Source of the DNA: Lacihabitans soyangensis
Lineage (GTDB): Bacteria; Bacteroidota; Bacteroidia; Cytophagales; Spirosomataceae
Length of the DNA stretch: 64,000 nt
Assembly (NCBI RefSeq): GCF_024343775.1
Contig: NZ_RJUF01000176.1
Span: forward strand, 1-64,000
Direction: 5' to 3'
This document shows, piece by piece, positions 18,486 through 27,491 of the stretch. A model generated the notes under the pieces. The model ran no database searches. It saw only the letters and a program-made list of their open reading frames with translations, and was not told where the DNA came from. The position numbers and the translations under genes were made by a program. Each line of letters opens with the position of its first letter. The stretch's first letter is position 1.

Positions 18486-18493
18486 CAAAGATA
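18486..18493 (-). promoter_or_regulatory. -7 element TATCTTTG for the nusB operon
   Basis: Exact TAnnTTTG match on the minus strand, 30 nt ahead of the nusB start. A weak inverted repeat (GTAAATAT / ATATTTAC) lies further up in the shared divergent region at about 18570-18597. Confidence 0.55.
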
Positions 18494-18608
18494 AAAAAAA
18501 GATGCCTATTTTTATGATTTTAAACAAATTCTGAAAGAAGAATCTTGAATTTTTTATTACCATTTTTTCGTAAATATCAGATAAATAAATATTTACAAAC
18601 CCTACATT

Positions 18609-20075
18609 ATGATAAAAAACATTTTGTTGACTTTTGTGATCGAGCCAAAACGCCAAGTATTGACTTTGTTATTGGTGATTTTAAGCCAGGTCGTTTTTGC
18701 ACAGAAGAAAATCTCAAAGCAGGAACTCACCGAAGATTTTGTCCAACTCAAAGGTCAACTAGAAAAATTACATCTTGGCCTTTACTATTACGAAACTAAG
18801 GAAGATTTTGAAAAAAGGTACGCTGAAACCATCGACAACTTTCCAGATTCCTTAACTATTACAGAAGCTTATTTGGCTTTAAACAGCTTTGTGGGTGGCC
18901 TCCAAGACCTTCATACAAGTGTACTTTTTCCAAAAAACTATTTCCCAAAAGATAAAAACAAAGCCCTTCCGATGGTTATTCGTAAAAAAGGAGATAAGTT
19001 TTACATACATTTGAATGGATCAACAGATTCAACCATTCTAAGAGGCGAAGAAATAATTTCAGTCGATAAAATCCCAGTAAAGGAGACCTTTGAAAAATCG
19101 AAAGGGTTATTCGGAACTGATAAAGCCAACCAAAACAGCAAGAATTTTTATGCAGAAAGGTATTTTGCCCGAAACACCAATATACTATATGGTATAAAAG
19201 ACAGTATGTTGCTCGAACTGAAAAACACAAAAAAAGACAGCATCTATTTCAGAAAAATCTCAACCGAACTTACCAAAAATTCGAATAAGATTTTAGCCAA
19301 AAGATACAAAAATATAAACCGTAAAAACCTGAATTTCAAAATTGTGGATAGTCTGAATCATGTTGCGGTGATGGATGTTGTAAGTTTCTCAGAAAAAGGA
19401 AACAAACTTGATTTCCACCAATTAAGATTCAATAAACTGGTAAAGAAAAACTTCAAAGCCATAGAAGAAAACAACATCAAACATCTCATAGTGGACTTCC
19501 GATTCAATGGCGGCGGATTACTTACCAACACCAAAAGAATCACCAAATATGTGGCTACCAATCCTTTTGTGGCCACAGACAGTGTTAGAATTTCAAAATC
19601 AGGATTTAATAAACTTTTCCCGCCCTACCTTCTTCCTAATTACATTATTGGAAGAATGATTTTTAAAAAGCAAGTTGATGGGAGCTTCCTCAGAACTCCT
19701 AACCGATCAAACAAACCAAGTAAAAAGCATCATTACGATGGAAATTTATACGTTTTGATGGATGGAGGGTCATATTCTGCCACCACATTAACCATCGGAC
19801 TTTGGAAAGACATGAATAGAGCAACATTTGTGGGCAACACCGTTGGCGGAGCCAATTGGGGGAGCTTTGCGGGACAATGGAAGGATTTAAAGCTTAATAA
19901 TTCAAAATTCAAGGTGCATATTCCTCTAATGAAGTTAGTTCATGGACATCCAAACAAAACAAACAAGACGTTTTTTGTGGAACCAGACTATTATGTTGAT
20001 CAATCTTTTGAGGATTTCATCCGCCGCAAAGATTCGCCTATGGATTTTGTTCTTGATTTAATTAAAAATAAATGA
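18609..20075 (+). CDS. S41-family exported peptidase
   Basis: 488 residues. An N-terminal membrane or signal segment (LTLLLVILSQVVFAQ, 18-32) is followed by a helical N domain, a PDZ-like region (about 125-160, RGEEIISVDKIPV) and a tail-protease core. Core signatures are HLIVDFRFNGGG (about 295-306) and LMDGGSYSATTL with the nucleophile Ser about 387. The enzyme would act in the periplasm. The substrate is unknown. It is divergent from nusB and 67 nt before ccmB, which has its own -7 element. Confidence 0.9.
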   Translation: MIKNILLTFVIEPKRQVLTLLLVILSQVVFAQKKISKQELTEDFVQLKGQLEKLHLGLYYYETKEDFEKRYAETIDNFPDSLTITEAYLALNSFVGGLQDLHTSVLFPKNYFPKDKNKALPMVIRKKGDKFYIHLNGSTDSTILRGEEIISVDKIPVKETFEKSKGLFGTDKANQNSKNFYAERYFARNTNILYGIKDSMLLELKNTKKDSIYFRKISTELTKNSNKILAKRYKNINRKNLNFKIVDSLNHVAVMDVVSFSEKGNKLDFHQLRFNKLVKKNFKAIEENNIKHLIVDFRFNGGGLLTNTKRITKYVATNPFVATDSVRISKSGFNKLFPPYLLPNYIIGRMIFKKQVDGSFLRTPNRSNKPSKKHHYDGNLYVLMDGGSYSATTLTIGLWKDMNRATFVGNTVGGANWGSFAGQWKDLKLNNSKFKVHIPLMKLVHGHPNKTNKTFFVEPDYYVDQSFEDFIRRKDSPMDFVLDLIKNK

Positions 20076-20107
20076 GAAAACTCATATCTAGCGGCCTAAC
20101 AATTGAT

Positions 20108-20115
20108 TAATTTTG
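20108..20115 (+). promoter_or_regulatory. -7 element TAATTTTG for the ccm operon
   Basis: Exact TAnnTTTG match, 27 nt before the ccmB ATG. It rules out the longer reading frame, which would start inside it. Confidence 0.6.
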
Positions 20116-20142
20116 CAGCCAAATAGATATACTCCAAAACCG

Positions 20143-20805
20143 ATGCGGGAAATCAAAAACCTCATTTTGAAAGACATCATACTCGAATGGCGGCAAAAGT
20201 ACGCTTTCAACGGCATGGTGCTTTATGTGGTTTCTACGGTTTTTATGTGCTATATCAGCTTTAAACTCAAAACCAACTCCATAGAAGCCATCACTTGGAA
20301 CACGCTTTTCTGGATTATCATACTGTTTTCGGCCGTCAATTCAATCACCAAAAGTTTTATTCAAGAAAAAGCAGGAAGGCAACTATATTATTACCAACTA
20401 GCCAAACCGAGTTCTATAATCTTGGCCAAAATCATCTATAATTTTCTACTGATGATCTTCTTGGGGTTTTTAGGATTTTTTATTTACTCGGTTTTTATGG
20501 GAAACAAAGCCGAAAATCTATGGTTATATTTATTGTCATTGGTTTTGGGAGCCTTAGGTTTTAGTGCCAGCTTAACTTTGGTGGCGGGTATTGCCTCCAA
20601 ATCAGATAACACGGCTGGCCTTATGGCAGTTTTGAGTTTTCCCATACTATTGCCCATACTGAGCATGCTTATAAAACTCTCCAAAAATGCCATGGATGGT
20701 TTGGCTTTTAGCTCAAGTTATGACGAAATAATGGTCATTTCAGGAATTGATTTAATAGTTATTGCGTTAAGTTATATGTTATTTCCATTTCTTTGGAAAA
20801 GTTAA
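20143..20805 (+). CDS. ccmB: Heme exporter membrane subunit CcmB
   Basis: 220 residues, six predicted membrane helices (for example VVSTVFMCYISFKL, TLFWIIILFSAVNSI, SLVLGALGFSASLTLVAGIA). KDIILEWRQKYAFNGMVLY at the N-terminus is the CcmB entry helix. With CcmA and CcmC it forms the transporter that releases heme-loaded CcmE for cytochrome c maturation (System I). No ccmA lies in the window, so the ATPase must be encoded elsewhere. The start at 20143 is set by the promoter just upstream and by the conserved length. It opens ccmB-ccmC-ccmD-ccmE-menF. Confidence 0.93.
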   Translation: MREIKNLILKDIILEWRQKYAFNGMVLYVVSTVFMCYISFKLKTNSIEAITWNTLFWIIILFSAVNSITKSFIQEKAGRQLYYYQLAKPSSIILAKIIYNFLLMIFLGFLGFFIYSVFMGNKAENLWLYLLSLVLGALGFSASLTLVAGIASKSDNTAGLMAVLSFPILLPILSMLIKLSKNAMDGLAFSSSYDEIMVISGIDLIVIALSYMLFPFLWKS

Positions 20806-20809
20806 AAAT

Positions 20810-21475
20810 ATGAGAAAAATCTGGTGGAAATTTTTGGCCTCAGGCCTTTTGTTGTATACGGTAATTTTTGGATTGATTGGCGATGTACCGAGGCAACCCA
20901 TTCTAAACGAGACCATTAGAAACGTCTACTTCCATGTACCCATGTGGTTTGGCATGATGGCATTGATGATTTCATCTCTCACCTACTCCATAAAATACCT
21001 AAGACAAGGTCAAACTCAAGACGATGTTTATGCGGTTGAATTTGCAAATGTAGCGATAGTTTTCGGTGTACTTGGATTCATAACAGGTTCACTGTGGGGA
21101 AATTATACTTGGGGCGACCCACTTCCTAAAGACCCAAAAATCATTGCGGTAGAAGTTGGTTTGCTGATTTACTCAGCCTATTTTGTTTTGAGAGGTTCTT
21201 TTGAAGACGAACAAAAGAAGGCTCGACTTTCGGCAGTGTACAATATTTTTGCTTTTGCCTCTTTTATGCCTTTGGTATGGATTTTACCAAGACTTACCGA
21301 CTCGCTTCACCCAGGGAATGGAGGTAACCCGGCCTTTGGTAAATACGACATGGACAGCAATATGCGGATGGTATTTTATCCTGCTATATTGGCTTGGATT
21401 CTTGTTGGTGTTTGGATAGCCTCGTTAAGAATTAGAATAAAACTTTTGAATAATCATTTACAAGAAAATATATGA
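20810..21475 (+). CDS. ccmC: Cytochrome c biogenesis protein CcmC (CcsA-type)
   Basis: 221 residues, six membrane helices. The tryptophan-rich heme-handling motif appears as LWGNYTWGDP (about 100-109), flanked by the conserved His in NVYFHVPMWFG (about 46) and a second His in LTDSLHPG (about 166). CcmC attaches heme to CcmE at the periplasmic face of the inner membrane. It begins 4 nt after ccmB and overlaps ccmD by 4 nt (ATGA). Confidence 0.93.
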   Translation: MRKIWWKFLASGLLLYTVIFGLIGDVPRQPILNETIRNVYFHVPMWFGMMALMISSLTYSIKYLRQGQTQDDVYAVEFANVAIVFGVLGFITGSLWGNYTWGDPLPKDPKIIAVEVGLLIYSAYFVLRGSFEDEQKKARLSAVYNIFAFASFMPLVWILPRLTDSLHPGNGGNPAFGKYDMDSNMRMVFYPAILAWILVGVWIASLRIRIKLLNNHLQENI

Positions 21476-21639
21476 GTTTATTGAATTTACAGGATGTAGA
21501 AATGGCCGATGCCTTCAGAGCAGATGGCAAGATATATGTAGTGGTAGCGGTAATTTCGGTGGTGGTTTTAGGGCTAATTGCTTACTTATTCAGTATGGAT
21601 AAGAAAGTGAGTAAGCTAGAAAAAGAAATAAAAAAATAG
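21472..21639 (+). CDS. ccmD: CcmD-like small membrane protein
   Basis: 55 residues, too short for routine calls. One membrane helix (IYVVVAVISVVVLGLIAYLF, about 21-40) is followed by a Lys-rich cytoplasmic tail (DKKVSKLEKEIKK). CcmD in other bacteria is a similar single-pass peptide that holds CcmC and CcmE in the release complex. Position between ccmC (ATGA overlap) and ccmE, length and topology all fit, although sequence identity in CcmD is always low. Confidence 0.85.
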   Translation: MSLLNLQDVEMADAFRADGKIYVVVAVISVVVLGLIAYLFSMDKKVSKLEKEIKK

Positions 21640-21670
21640 TTGTAAAAGAAGTATAACTTCAATAATCAAA

Positions 21671-22096
21671 ATGAAAAAAACACATATCATCGCTCTGGTA
21701 GTTATAGCCATAGCCATCACGATGATTATCTCAACAATAGGCGACGCTAGTACTTATGCTTCCTTCAAAGAAGCGAAAGAAATGGCCAACAACGGTGATA
21801 AAGGCTCCATTCACGTGGTTGGAGAACTCATAAAAGGTGCAGATGGTAAGCCATTGGGTATGAAATACGAACCTTCTGTGGATCCCAACCACTTTGAATT
21901 TATGATGACAGACTCCCTGAACAATCACAACTTGGTGGTTTACAAGCAACCAAAACCACAAGACATGGATAAGTCAGAGAAAGTGGTAGTAGTGGGACAT
22001 ATGGACCTAGAAAAGAACTGTTTTGAGGCTGAGCAAATATTGCTCAAATGTCCATCGAAATACAACAACGGCGAATTGAAAGTCGAAAGTGAATGA
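21671..22096 (+). CDS. ccmE: Heme chaperone CcmE, CxxxY type
   Basis: 141 residues. An N-terminal membrane anchor (IIALVVIAIAITMIIS) precedes a periplasmic OB-fold (VHVVGELIKG-like start at about 47, VVVVGHMD at about 104). The usual heme-attachment His of HxxxY is replaced by Cys in LLKCPSKYNN (Cys about 126). The C(X3)Y form is known from some archaea and sulfate reducers and appears normal for this lineage. It would carry heme covalently to apocytochromes. Its stop overlaps the menF start by 4 nt. Confidence 0.92.
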   Translation: MKKTHIIALVVIAIAITMIISTIGDASTYASFKEAKEMANNGDKGSIHVVGELIKGADGKPLGMKYEPSVDPNHFEFMMTDSLNNHNLVVYKQPKPQDMDKSEKVVVVGHMDLEKNCFEAEQILLKCPSKYNNGELKVESE

Positions 22097-23256
22097 TTGC
22101 CACCGAGTCGAGTTTACATATTGATGTTTTTTTGAACAGTTGTGTAGAGCAAAAAATCCCTTTTGCACTCTACAAACTGCCTAATACTGCACAATCCAAA
22201 CTCATCGTTAGCTTCGAGAAGACAGAAGTTAGAAAAAAAATAGACTTTGACGAATGTGGCTCCGGCTTTGTCATGGCTCCTTACCACAAAGAAAACGAAC
22301 TACCTTATTTCTACAAAAATGACTTTGAAGTTGATTTTGAAGATATTACAGAAATAGAAGTACCCGAAGACCTCCGAGATCTTCTTGGAATATCAAAAAC
22401 CAACTTAGCAGATAAATTCTCGCTAAAACTCAAAAGTGAAAATACTAACAGCGATAGTCACAAAAGAAATGTTGAGGAAGTCATAAACAGTATTCAAAAG
22501 GGTGAAGCTAAAAAGGTGGTTCTCTCAAGAACCAAACACTTAGGAGAAATTACCGAAAATAACTTTTTCAGAGGCTTTCAAAACCTTTCAAAGTCTAACC
22601 CAACCGGCTTTGTATCATTGGTAAATGTGCCTTGGAAAAACCAAGTTTGGTTAGGTGCTTCACCAGAAATTTTGGTTTCCCAAGACGAAAATGGAATGTT
22701 CAAAACGGTTTCACTAGCAGGCACTCAGTCGGCTTTTGACAAAGACGGAAATGAAATTAGACCCATCGATGCTCTGTGGTCGCACAAAGAAATAGAAGAA
22801 CAGGCCTTTGTTGGACGCTATATTATCAACTGCCTCAAAAAAATAAGGGTGAGAGAATTTCTCGAAGAAGGCCCCAAAACCATAAAAGCTGGCAACTTGC
22901 TACACCTCAATACCAGCTACACCATAGACACCAAAGAGATTAACTTTGGCAACCTCAGCTCAGTTATGCTCAACCTTCTCCACCCTACTCCCGCCGTATG
23001 TGGTATGCCCAAAGATGCTGCTGAAGCAATAATTGATAGAATTGAAGACTACGACAGAGAATTTTACAGCGGCTATTTGGGCCCAGTTAATATCCAAAAT
23101 CGCAGCCAACTATTTGTAAATATCCGTACAATGAAAATAGAAAACGGGCAAGTTTTTGCCTTTGCAGGTGGTGGAATAACTGAAGATTCTGACCCTGAAA
23201 AAGAGTGGAATGAAACTGAAATAAAACTGCAAACTATCCTCAAATCTTTCTCTTAG
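22093..23256 (+). CDS. menF: Isochorismate synthase
   Basis: 387 residues of the chorismate-binding family. It converts chorismate to isochorismate at the entry of menaquinone (or siderophore) synthesis. Signatures are KKVVLSRTKHL (about 140), GFVSLVNVPWKNQVWLGASPEIL (about 175-197), TVSLAGTQ, HPTPAVCGMPKDAAEAII (about 297-314) and FAGGGITEDSDPEKEWNETE (about 357-376). No EntB-like partner is nearby, and respiratory ccm genes precede it by overlap, so a menaquinone role is the likelier reading. Confidence 0.92.
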   Translation: MIATESSLHIDVFLNSCVEQKIPFALYKLPNTAQSKLIVSFEKTEVRKKIDFDECGSGFVMAPYHKENELPYFYKNDFEVDFEDITEIEVPEDLRDLLGISKTNLADKFSLKLKSENTNSDSHKRNVEEVINSIQKGEAKKVVLSRTKHLGEITENNFFRGFQNLSKSNPTGFVSLVNVPWKNQVWLGASPEILVSQDENGMFKTVSLAGTQSAFDKDGNEIRPIDALWSHKEIEEQAFVGRYIINCLKKIRVREFLEEGPKTIKAGNLLHLNTSYTIDTKEINFGNLSSVMLNLLHPTPAVCGMPKDAAEAIIDRIEDYDREFYSGYLGPVNIQNRSQLFVNIRTMKIENGQVFAFAGGGITEDSDPEKEWNETEIKLQTILKSFS

Positions 23257-23313
23257 GCGATATCATTTATCCAAAATCTGGTGTTTTTTTTGTTACTTTC
23301 TTTAAAATAAAAT

Positions 23314-23342
23314 GTCTAAATATAGACGAAAAATTAATTTTG
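23314..23342 (+). promoter_or_regulatory. rpoN promoter with a small palindrome
   Basis: TAATTTTG at 23335-23342 is an exact -7 match. Just upstream, GTCTA-AATA-TAGAC (23314-23327) is a perfect 5-4-5 palindrome in the -33 to -7 spacer, where a repressor could act. The leader to rpoN would be about 165 nt. Confidence 0.45.
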
Positions 23343-23516
23343 ATAAACACCTAATAATCAACAATTTAAAGTTTTTGTCAGAATATTTTCTATGAATATA
23401 CTTGATTTATCGGAATAAACATAATAGCTTTAAGAAAGAGAAAAGTATTTTTTGGCATGATTAATGATATACCCTAAAAAATATTCCTAATAAATCGTTG
23501 AGAAAACTCTATTAAA

Positions 23517-25007
23517 ATGCAAAAATTAGCTCTAAGTCAATCACTCCAGCAGAGGCTATCACCTCAACAAATACAATTCATAAAACTGCTTCAGATTCCA
23601 ACTGCTGAACTGAATCAACGGATTGAGGAAGAACTGGAGATTAATCCAGCCTTGGAAGAAGGTATGGAGCTACAAGAGCGAAGTCAAGATGACGACATTT
23701 ATGGAGAAACATCTGGCTCATCTGACGATGAATATAACAATGATTTCAATGAATATGATAGCCTAGATACCTATAATCTCAATGAACTCAATGTAAAGGA
23801 ATATATCAATCAAGACGAATACTCAGGATACAAAATGGCCAGCGATGGCTGGGGTGAGGAGGAAAAAGACACTATGCCGGTTATAGCCATGGATTCTTTG
23901 GCCGAATCTCTTCTACAACAACTGGGTTTTTTAAGATTGAACGAACGCGAAACTCAAATTGGTCATCAACTGATTGGTTCTATTGAAGACGACGGCTACC
24001 TCAGAAGACCGATTAGATCTATCTGTAACGATTTGGCATTTGGTCAAAATGTTTACTGTTCTGAGGACGAAGTAATATCAATTCTGAAGAAAATTCAGAA
24101 GTTCGAACCAGCGGGGATTGGTGCGAGGGATTTGCAAGAATGCTTGATTTTACAATTAGAAAAAAACAGAAATTCCTTAGAAAACAACATAGCTCTTACT
24201 ATTCTTGAAGATCACTTTGAAGAGTTTACTAAAAAACACTTCGATAAAATACAAAGAAAGCTAAACATTGAAGACGAAACACTCAAAAAAGCTTTGAGTC
24301 TTATCACACGTTTGAATCCAAAACCAGGAAATATGGGGTCCTCGGAGAATAACGTAGCGTACTTGATGGCCGATTTCATTGTTTCATCGGTCAATGGAAA
24401 GTTAGAAATTGTTCTGAACTCGAAAAATGCTCCTCAGCTAAGGGTGAGCAGGTCATTTTCGGAAATGCTCGATACTTATGACAAAAGCGATAAACAAAAT
24501 CGCCACATCAAAGAAACGGTTAGTTTTGTAAAACAAAAACTCGATGCCGCCAAATGGTTTATAGATGCCATCAAACAAAGGCAACAAACGCTTCTGAAAA
24601 CAATGGAAGCCATTGTAGTCTACCAACAAGAGTTTTTCAACGAAGGTGACGAAAACAAACTTAAACCAATGATTCTCAAAGACATAGCAGAGAGAATTGA
24701 TATGGACATTTCTACCGTTTCGAGGGTTGCCAATAGCAAATCTGTTCAAACCGACTTTGGTATTTATCCTCTTAAATATTTCTTCTCAGAGGGTATTGCA
24801 ACAGACAATGGTGAAGAAGCCTCAAGCCGTGAAGTGAAGAACATCCTGAAAGAATTGATAGAGAGCGAACCAAAACACTCCCCACTTTCTGATGATAAAT
24901 TAGAGAAACTTCTTAAAAAACGTGGATATAACATTGCCCGTAGAACGGTAGCTAAGTATAGAGAACAGTTAGCGATTCCGGTAGCTAGGCTGAGAAAAGA
25001 AATGTAA
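23517..25007 (+). CDS. rpoN: RNA polymerase sigma-54 factor
   Basis: 496 residues. Region I begins QKLALSQSLQQRLSPQQIQFIKLLQIP, which contacts activators; an acidic region II follows (DDDIYGETSGSSDDE, about 55-70). The core-binding domain (about 120-320) includes KFEPAGIGARDLQECLILQL. The C-terminus holds the helix-turn-helix (KDIAERIDMDISTVSRVANSKSVQT) and the RpoN box ARRTVAKYREQL. Sigma-54 transcribes only with AAA+ activators; none is encoded in this window. A terminator follows at 25038. Confidence 0.97.
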   Translation: MQKLALSQSLQQRLSPQQIQFIKLLQIPTAELNQRIEEELEINPALEEGMELQERSQDDDIYGETSGSSDDEYNNDFNEYDSLDTYNLNELNVKEYINQDEYSGYKMASDGWGEEEKDTMPVIAMDSLAESLLQQLGFLRLNERETQIGHQLIGSIEDDGYLRRPIRSICNDLAFGQNVYCSEDEVISILKKIQKFEPAGIGARDLQECLILQLEKNRNSLENNIALTILEDHFEEFTKKHFDKIQRKLNIEDETLKKALSLITRLNPKPGNMGSSENNVAYLMADFIVSSVNGKLEIVLNSKNAPQLRVSRSFSEMLDTYDKSDKQNRHIKETVSFVKQKLDAAKWFIDAIKQRQQTLLKTMEAIVVYQQEFFNEGDENKLKPMILKDIAERIDMDISTVSRVANSKSVQTDFGIYPLKYFFSEGIATDNGEEASSREVKNILKELIESEPKHSPLSDDKLEKLLKKRGYNIARRTVAKYREQLAIPVARLRKEM

Positions 25008-25037
25008 AAAATCAAAGAATACATTAACCATAGGAAA

Positions 25038-25070
25038 AATCCTGTTCACACCGAACAGGATTTTTTGTTT
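25038..25070 (+). terminator. rpoN terminator
   Basis: Stem AATCCTGTTC/GAACAGGATT with a 5-nt loop and a T-run. A strong intrinsic terminator 30 nt after the rpoN stop. Confidence 0.9.
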
Positions 25071-25110
25071 TTCAAAGTCATTTTTTACGCCTCAATCGCT
25101 TTTAAAACCT

Positions 25111-25118
25111 TATATTTG
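25111..25118 (+). promoter_or_regulatory. -7 element TATATTTG
   Basis: Exact TAnnTTTG match 40 nt before the GTG start at 25159, just after the rpoN terminator. It opens the unit 25159-27411. Confidence 0.5.
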
Positions 25119-25158
25119 TAGAGTATTTCCAAGTAAAAAACCAATCGCTGAAAACCAA

Positions 25159-25785
25159 GTGCCGTTAAAATTCTCAAAGTTTCTTTCCTATGCATTGCAC
25201 CCGGTATTTATGCCTACCTACTTGGTTTTAATACTTAAAGCATTTGCTCCGTTGTCGCTGTTTTACAGTTTTTTTACCTTAAAAAGCTTTGCCGTATTTA
25301 TCTCTATCATTTTCCTATACACGGCGGTTTTCCCAATCCTATTGGTTTTTTGGTTAAATAAGACCAAATCTGTTTCAAACATTGAAATATCCAATACCAA
25401 AGAAAGACCAAAAGTTTACCTCATTACATCCGGTTTTTTCATTTCACTGGGCTATTTCTTCTACTCAAAAGGCGGACTTTTAGAACCCACCTCATTTTTG
25501 ATTGCCATTATGGTTGTCAATATTTTGGGTTTGGCGGTATTTTCAATAAGAGAAAAAATAAGTGCACATGCATCGGCTCTGGCATGCATCCTTGCCGTTA
25601 CAGCAACCGTATATATCAAATTCGTGGAACAAAACCTTTATTTACCCATACTAGGATTAATCTTGCTACTTGGAATACTCTCCTCTTCTAGACTAATTTT
25701 AGGAGCTCATACACTCAAGCAGGTCATTCTCGGCATTGTTTGGGGAGTTTTTACGGGAGTTTTGGGAACGATTTACCTTTTATAA
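25159..25785 (+). CDS. Integral membrane protein with PAP2-like C-terminus
   Basis: 208 residues from a GTG start, with about six membrane helices (PTYLVLILKAFAPLSLFY, FAVFISIIFLYTAVFPILLVFW, FLIAIMVVNILGLAVF, LPILGLILLLGIL, QVILGIVWGVFTGVLG). The end SSRLILGAHTLKQVILGIVWG resembles the last motif of PAP2 phosphatases (SR-x5-H), but the first PAP2 motif KxxxxxxRP is not obvious; TKERPKVY is the nearest. It may be an inactive or diverged PAP2-family protein. It ends 4 nt before hemC. Confidence 0.72.
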   Translation: MPLKFSKFLSYALHPVFMPTYLVLILKAFAPLSLFYSFFTLKSFAVFISIIFLYTAVFPILLVFWLNKTKSVSNIEISNTKERPKVYLITSGFFISLGYFFYSKGGLLEPTSFLIAIMVVNILGLAVFSIREKISAHASALACILAVTATVYIKFVEQNLYLPILGLILLLGILSSSRLILGAHTLKQVILGIVWGVFTGVLGTIYLL

Positions 25786-25789
25786 ATTT

Positions 25790-26704
25790 ATGAAAATCAA
25801 AATAGGAACAAGAGGAAGTCTATTGGCACTTTGGCAGGCTGATTACATACAATCAAAGCTAGAAAATGCAGGAATAGACACTGAAATTGTAATTATAGAA
25901 ACCAAAGGCGACAAAATTCTGGATAGAGCTTTGTCAAAAATTGGCAGCAAAGGTGTTTTTACCGAAGAATTAGAAGAACAACTTCATAGCGGAGCCATAG
26001 ACATTGCAGTTCATAGTGCCAAGGATTTGCAATCTGAATTAGATGAATCTCTTTCAATTATAGCATTTACTGAAAGAGAAAAAATCAATGACGTGCTGGT
26101 AAGTCATAAAGAGATTGACATTAAAAAAGAATTGGTCGTTGGTACATCTTCTACACGCCGAGTAGCCATGCTCAGGGCTTATTTTCCGCATTTTAAGATT
26201 GTGGACATGAGAGGAAACCTCCAGACGAGAATCAAAAAAATGGAAGATGGGGCTTGTGATGCTATTTTACTAGCATTTGCGGGTGTTAACAGAATGAAAT
26301 ACAACGATTTAATTCGACATGAGTTTGATAATGAGCAGTTTGTACCACCAGTAGGACAGGGAACGGTTGCTATAGAAATTTCGACAAAGTTAGCAGAAGT
26401 TAAAGCTTCAAAAATAAGAGAAATATGCAATGATCCGGAAACGGAGCAATGCCTATTGGCAGAACGGGCTTATTTAAGAGAACTCAAAGGTGGATGCTCG
26501 ATCCCTGTTTTTGGAAATGGTGTATTGGTTGAAAATAAAGTTCATTTTACGGCTGGAATAATCTCTTTGGATGGTCAAAAAATAATAAAAGTTAAAGAAA
26601 CACAAAAAAACGAGTCTCCAGAAGAGCTTGGCATAAAATTGGCAAATAGAATATTATCCGAAGGCGGAAAAGAAATTTTAGAAAAAATCAAAGCCCAATT
26701 GTAA
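25790..26704 (+). CDS. hemC: Porphobilinogen deaminase (hydroxymethylbilane synthase)
   Basis: 304 residues. It joins four porphobilinogen units into hydroxymethylbilane for heme. KIKIGTRGSLLALWQ starts the fold. HSAKDLQSELDE (about 77-88) carries the catalytic Asp, although the usual HSLKD/HSMKD is here HSAKD. The dipyrromethane cofactor Cys is in ELKGGCSIPVFG (about 239). The frame is open 18 codons further upstream, but Met at 25790 directly precedes the conserved strand. It supplies heme for the ccm system encoded nearby. Confidence 0.96.
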   Translation: MKIKIGTRGSLLALWQADYIQSKLENAGIDTEIVIIETKGDKILDRALSKIGSKGVFTEELEEQLHSGAIDIAVHSAKDLQSELDESLSIIAFTEREKINDVLVSHKEIDIKKELVVGTSSTRRVAMLRAYFPHFKIVDMRGNLQTRIKKMEDGACDAILLAFAGVNRMKYNDLIRHEFDNEQFVPPVGQGTVAIEISTKLAEVKASKIREICNDPETEQCLLAERAYLRELKGGCSIPVFGNGVLVENKVHFTAGIISLDGQKIIKVKETQKNESPEELGIKLANRILSEGGKEILEKIKAQL

Positions 26705-26709
26705 TTATA

Positions 26710-27411
26710 ATGAAAAAGTATTTTATAGTATTCACTATTCTAGTTGCTTACCTACAAGCCAATGCCCAAAAGAAAGATTATGTATTAACGCTGAAAACCT
26801 CCAAAGGAGAGGCTCACATGCTGCTTTACGACGAAACACCACTTCACAAAGCCAACTTTCTGAAACTTGTCAAAGAACACTACTACGACAGTCTTCTTTT
26901 TCATAGAGTTATAGAAAAATTCATGATTCAGGGAGGAGATCCGACGTCAAAAAATGCTAAAGCCGGAGCAAGACTAGGTTCGGGCGGCGGTAATTTAGAG
27001 AAAATCCCTTTTGAATTTACTCCACTGAGAGTTCATAAAAAAGGAGCATTGGCTGCGGCCAGTAACGGAAATCCAGAAAAAATGTCAAACCCAGTTCAAT
27101 TTTATATTGTACAAGGAAGAAAGTTATCTGATGAAGAAGTTTCAAAAGTTGAAAAAACGAATGACATCAAATACACCAATAAGCAACGTGCCGATTACAT
27201 AAGTGTAGGCGGTTACCCCTCTTTAGATAACAAATACACAGTTTTCGGAGAAGTTGTGGACAACTTCAAACTTATAGATGACATTGCATCGGTTGAAAAA
27301 GACGAATTTAACCGACCTTTAGAAGATGTAAAAATGGTAATAACAGCCAAAAAGGTCAGAAAAAAGAAAATCACAAGACTTTATGGATTCCAATACGAAA
27401 AAAAGAAGTGA
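26710..27411 (+). CDS. Exported cyclophilin-type peptidyl-prolyl isomerase
   Basis: 233 residues. A signal peptide (FTILVAYLQANAQ) leads into a cyclophilin domain: LLYDETPLHKANFLKLVKEHYYD, LLFHRVIEKFMIQGGDP with the catalytic Arg (about 75), GALAAASNGNPEKMSNPVQFYIV, and KYTVFGEVVDNFKLIDDIA. The domain carries an insert of about 35 residues (about 140-175) and a basic C-terminal tail. It would help fold proteins in the periplasm. It starts 5 nt after hemC and ends at a strong terminator. Confidence 0.93.
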   Translation: MKKYFIVFTILVAYLQANAQKKDYVLTLKTSKGEAHMLLYDETPLHKANFLKLVKEHYYDSLLFHRVIEKFMIQGGDPTSKNAKAGARLGSGGGNLEKIPFEFTPLRVHKKGALAAASNGNPEKMSNPVQFYIVQGRKLSDEEVSKVEKTNDIKYTNKQRADYISVGGYPSLDNKYTVFGEVVDNFKLIDDIASVEKDEFNRPLEDVKMVITAKKVRKKKITRLYGFQYEKKK

Positions 27412-27436
27412 TTTTTTGAAGAAAATATAAAATTTT

Positions 27437-27473
27437 AAGCCCTATTTTGCAGTCAAAATAGGGCTTTCTTTTT
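27437..27473 (+). terminator. Strong intrinsic terminator
   Basis: Perfect 13-bp stem AAGCCCTATTTTG/CAAAATAGGGCTT with a 4-nt loop, followed by TCTTTTTT. It closes the hemC-cyclophilin unit. Confidence 0.93.
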
Positions 27474-27491
27474 TGAGAGCAGCATACATAA

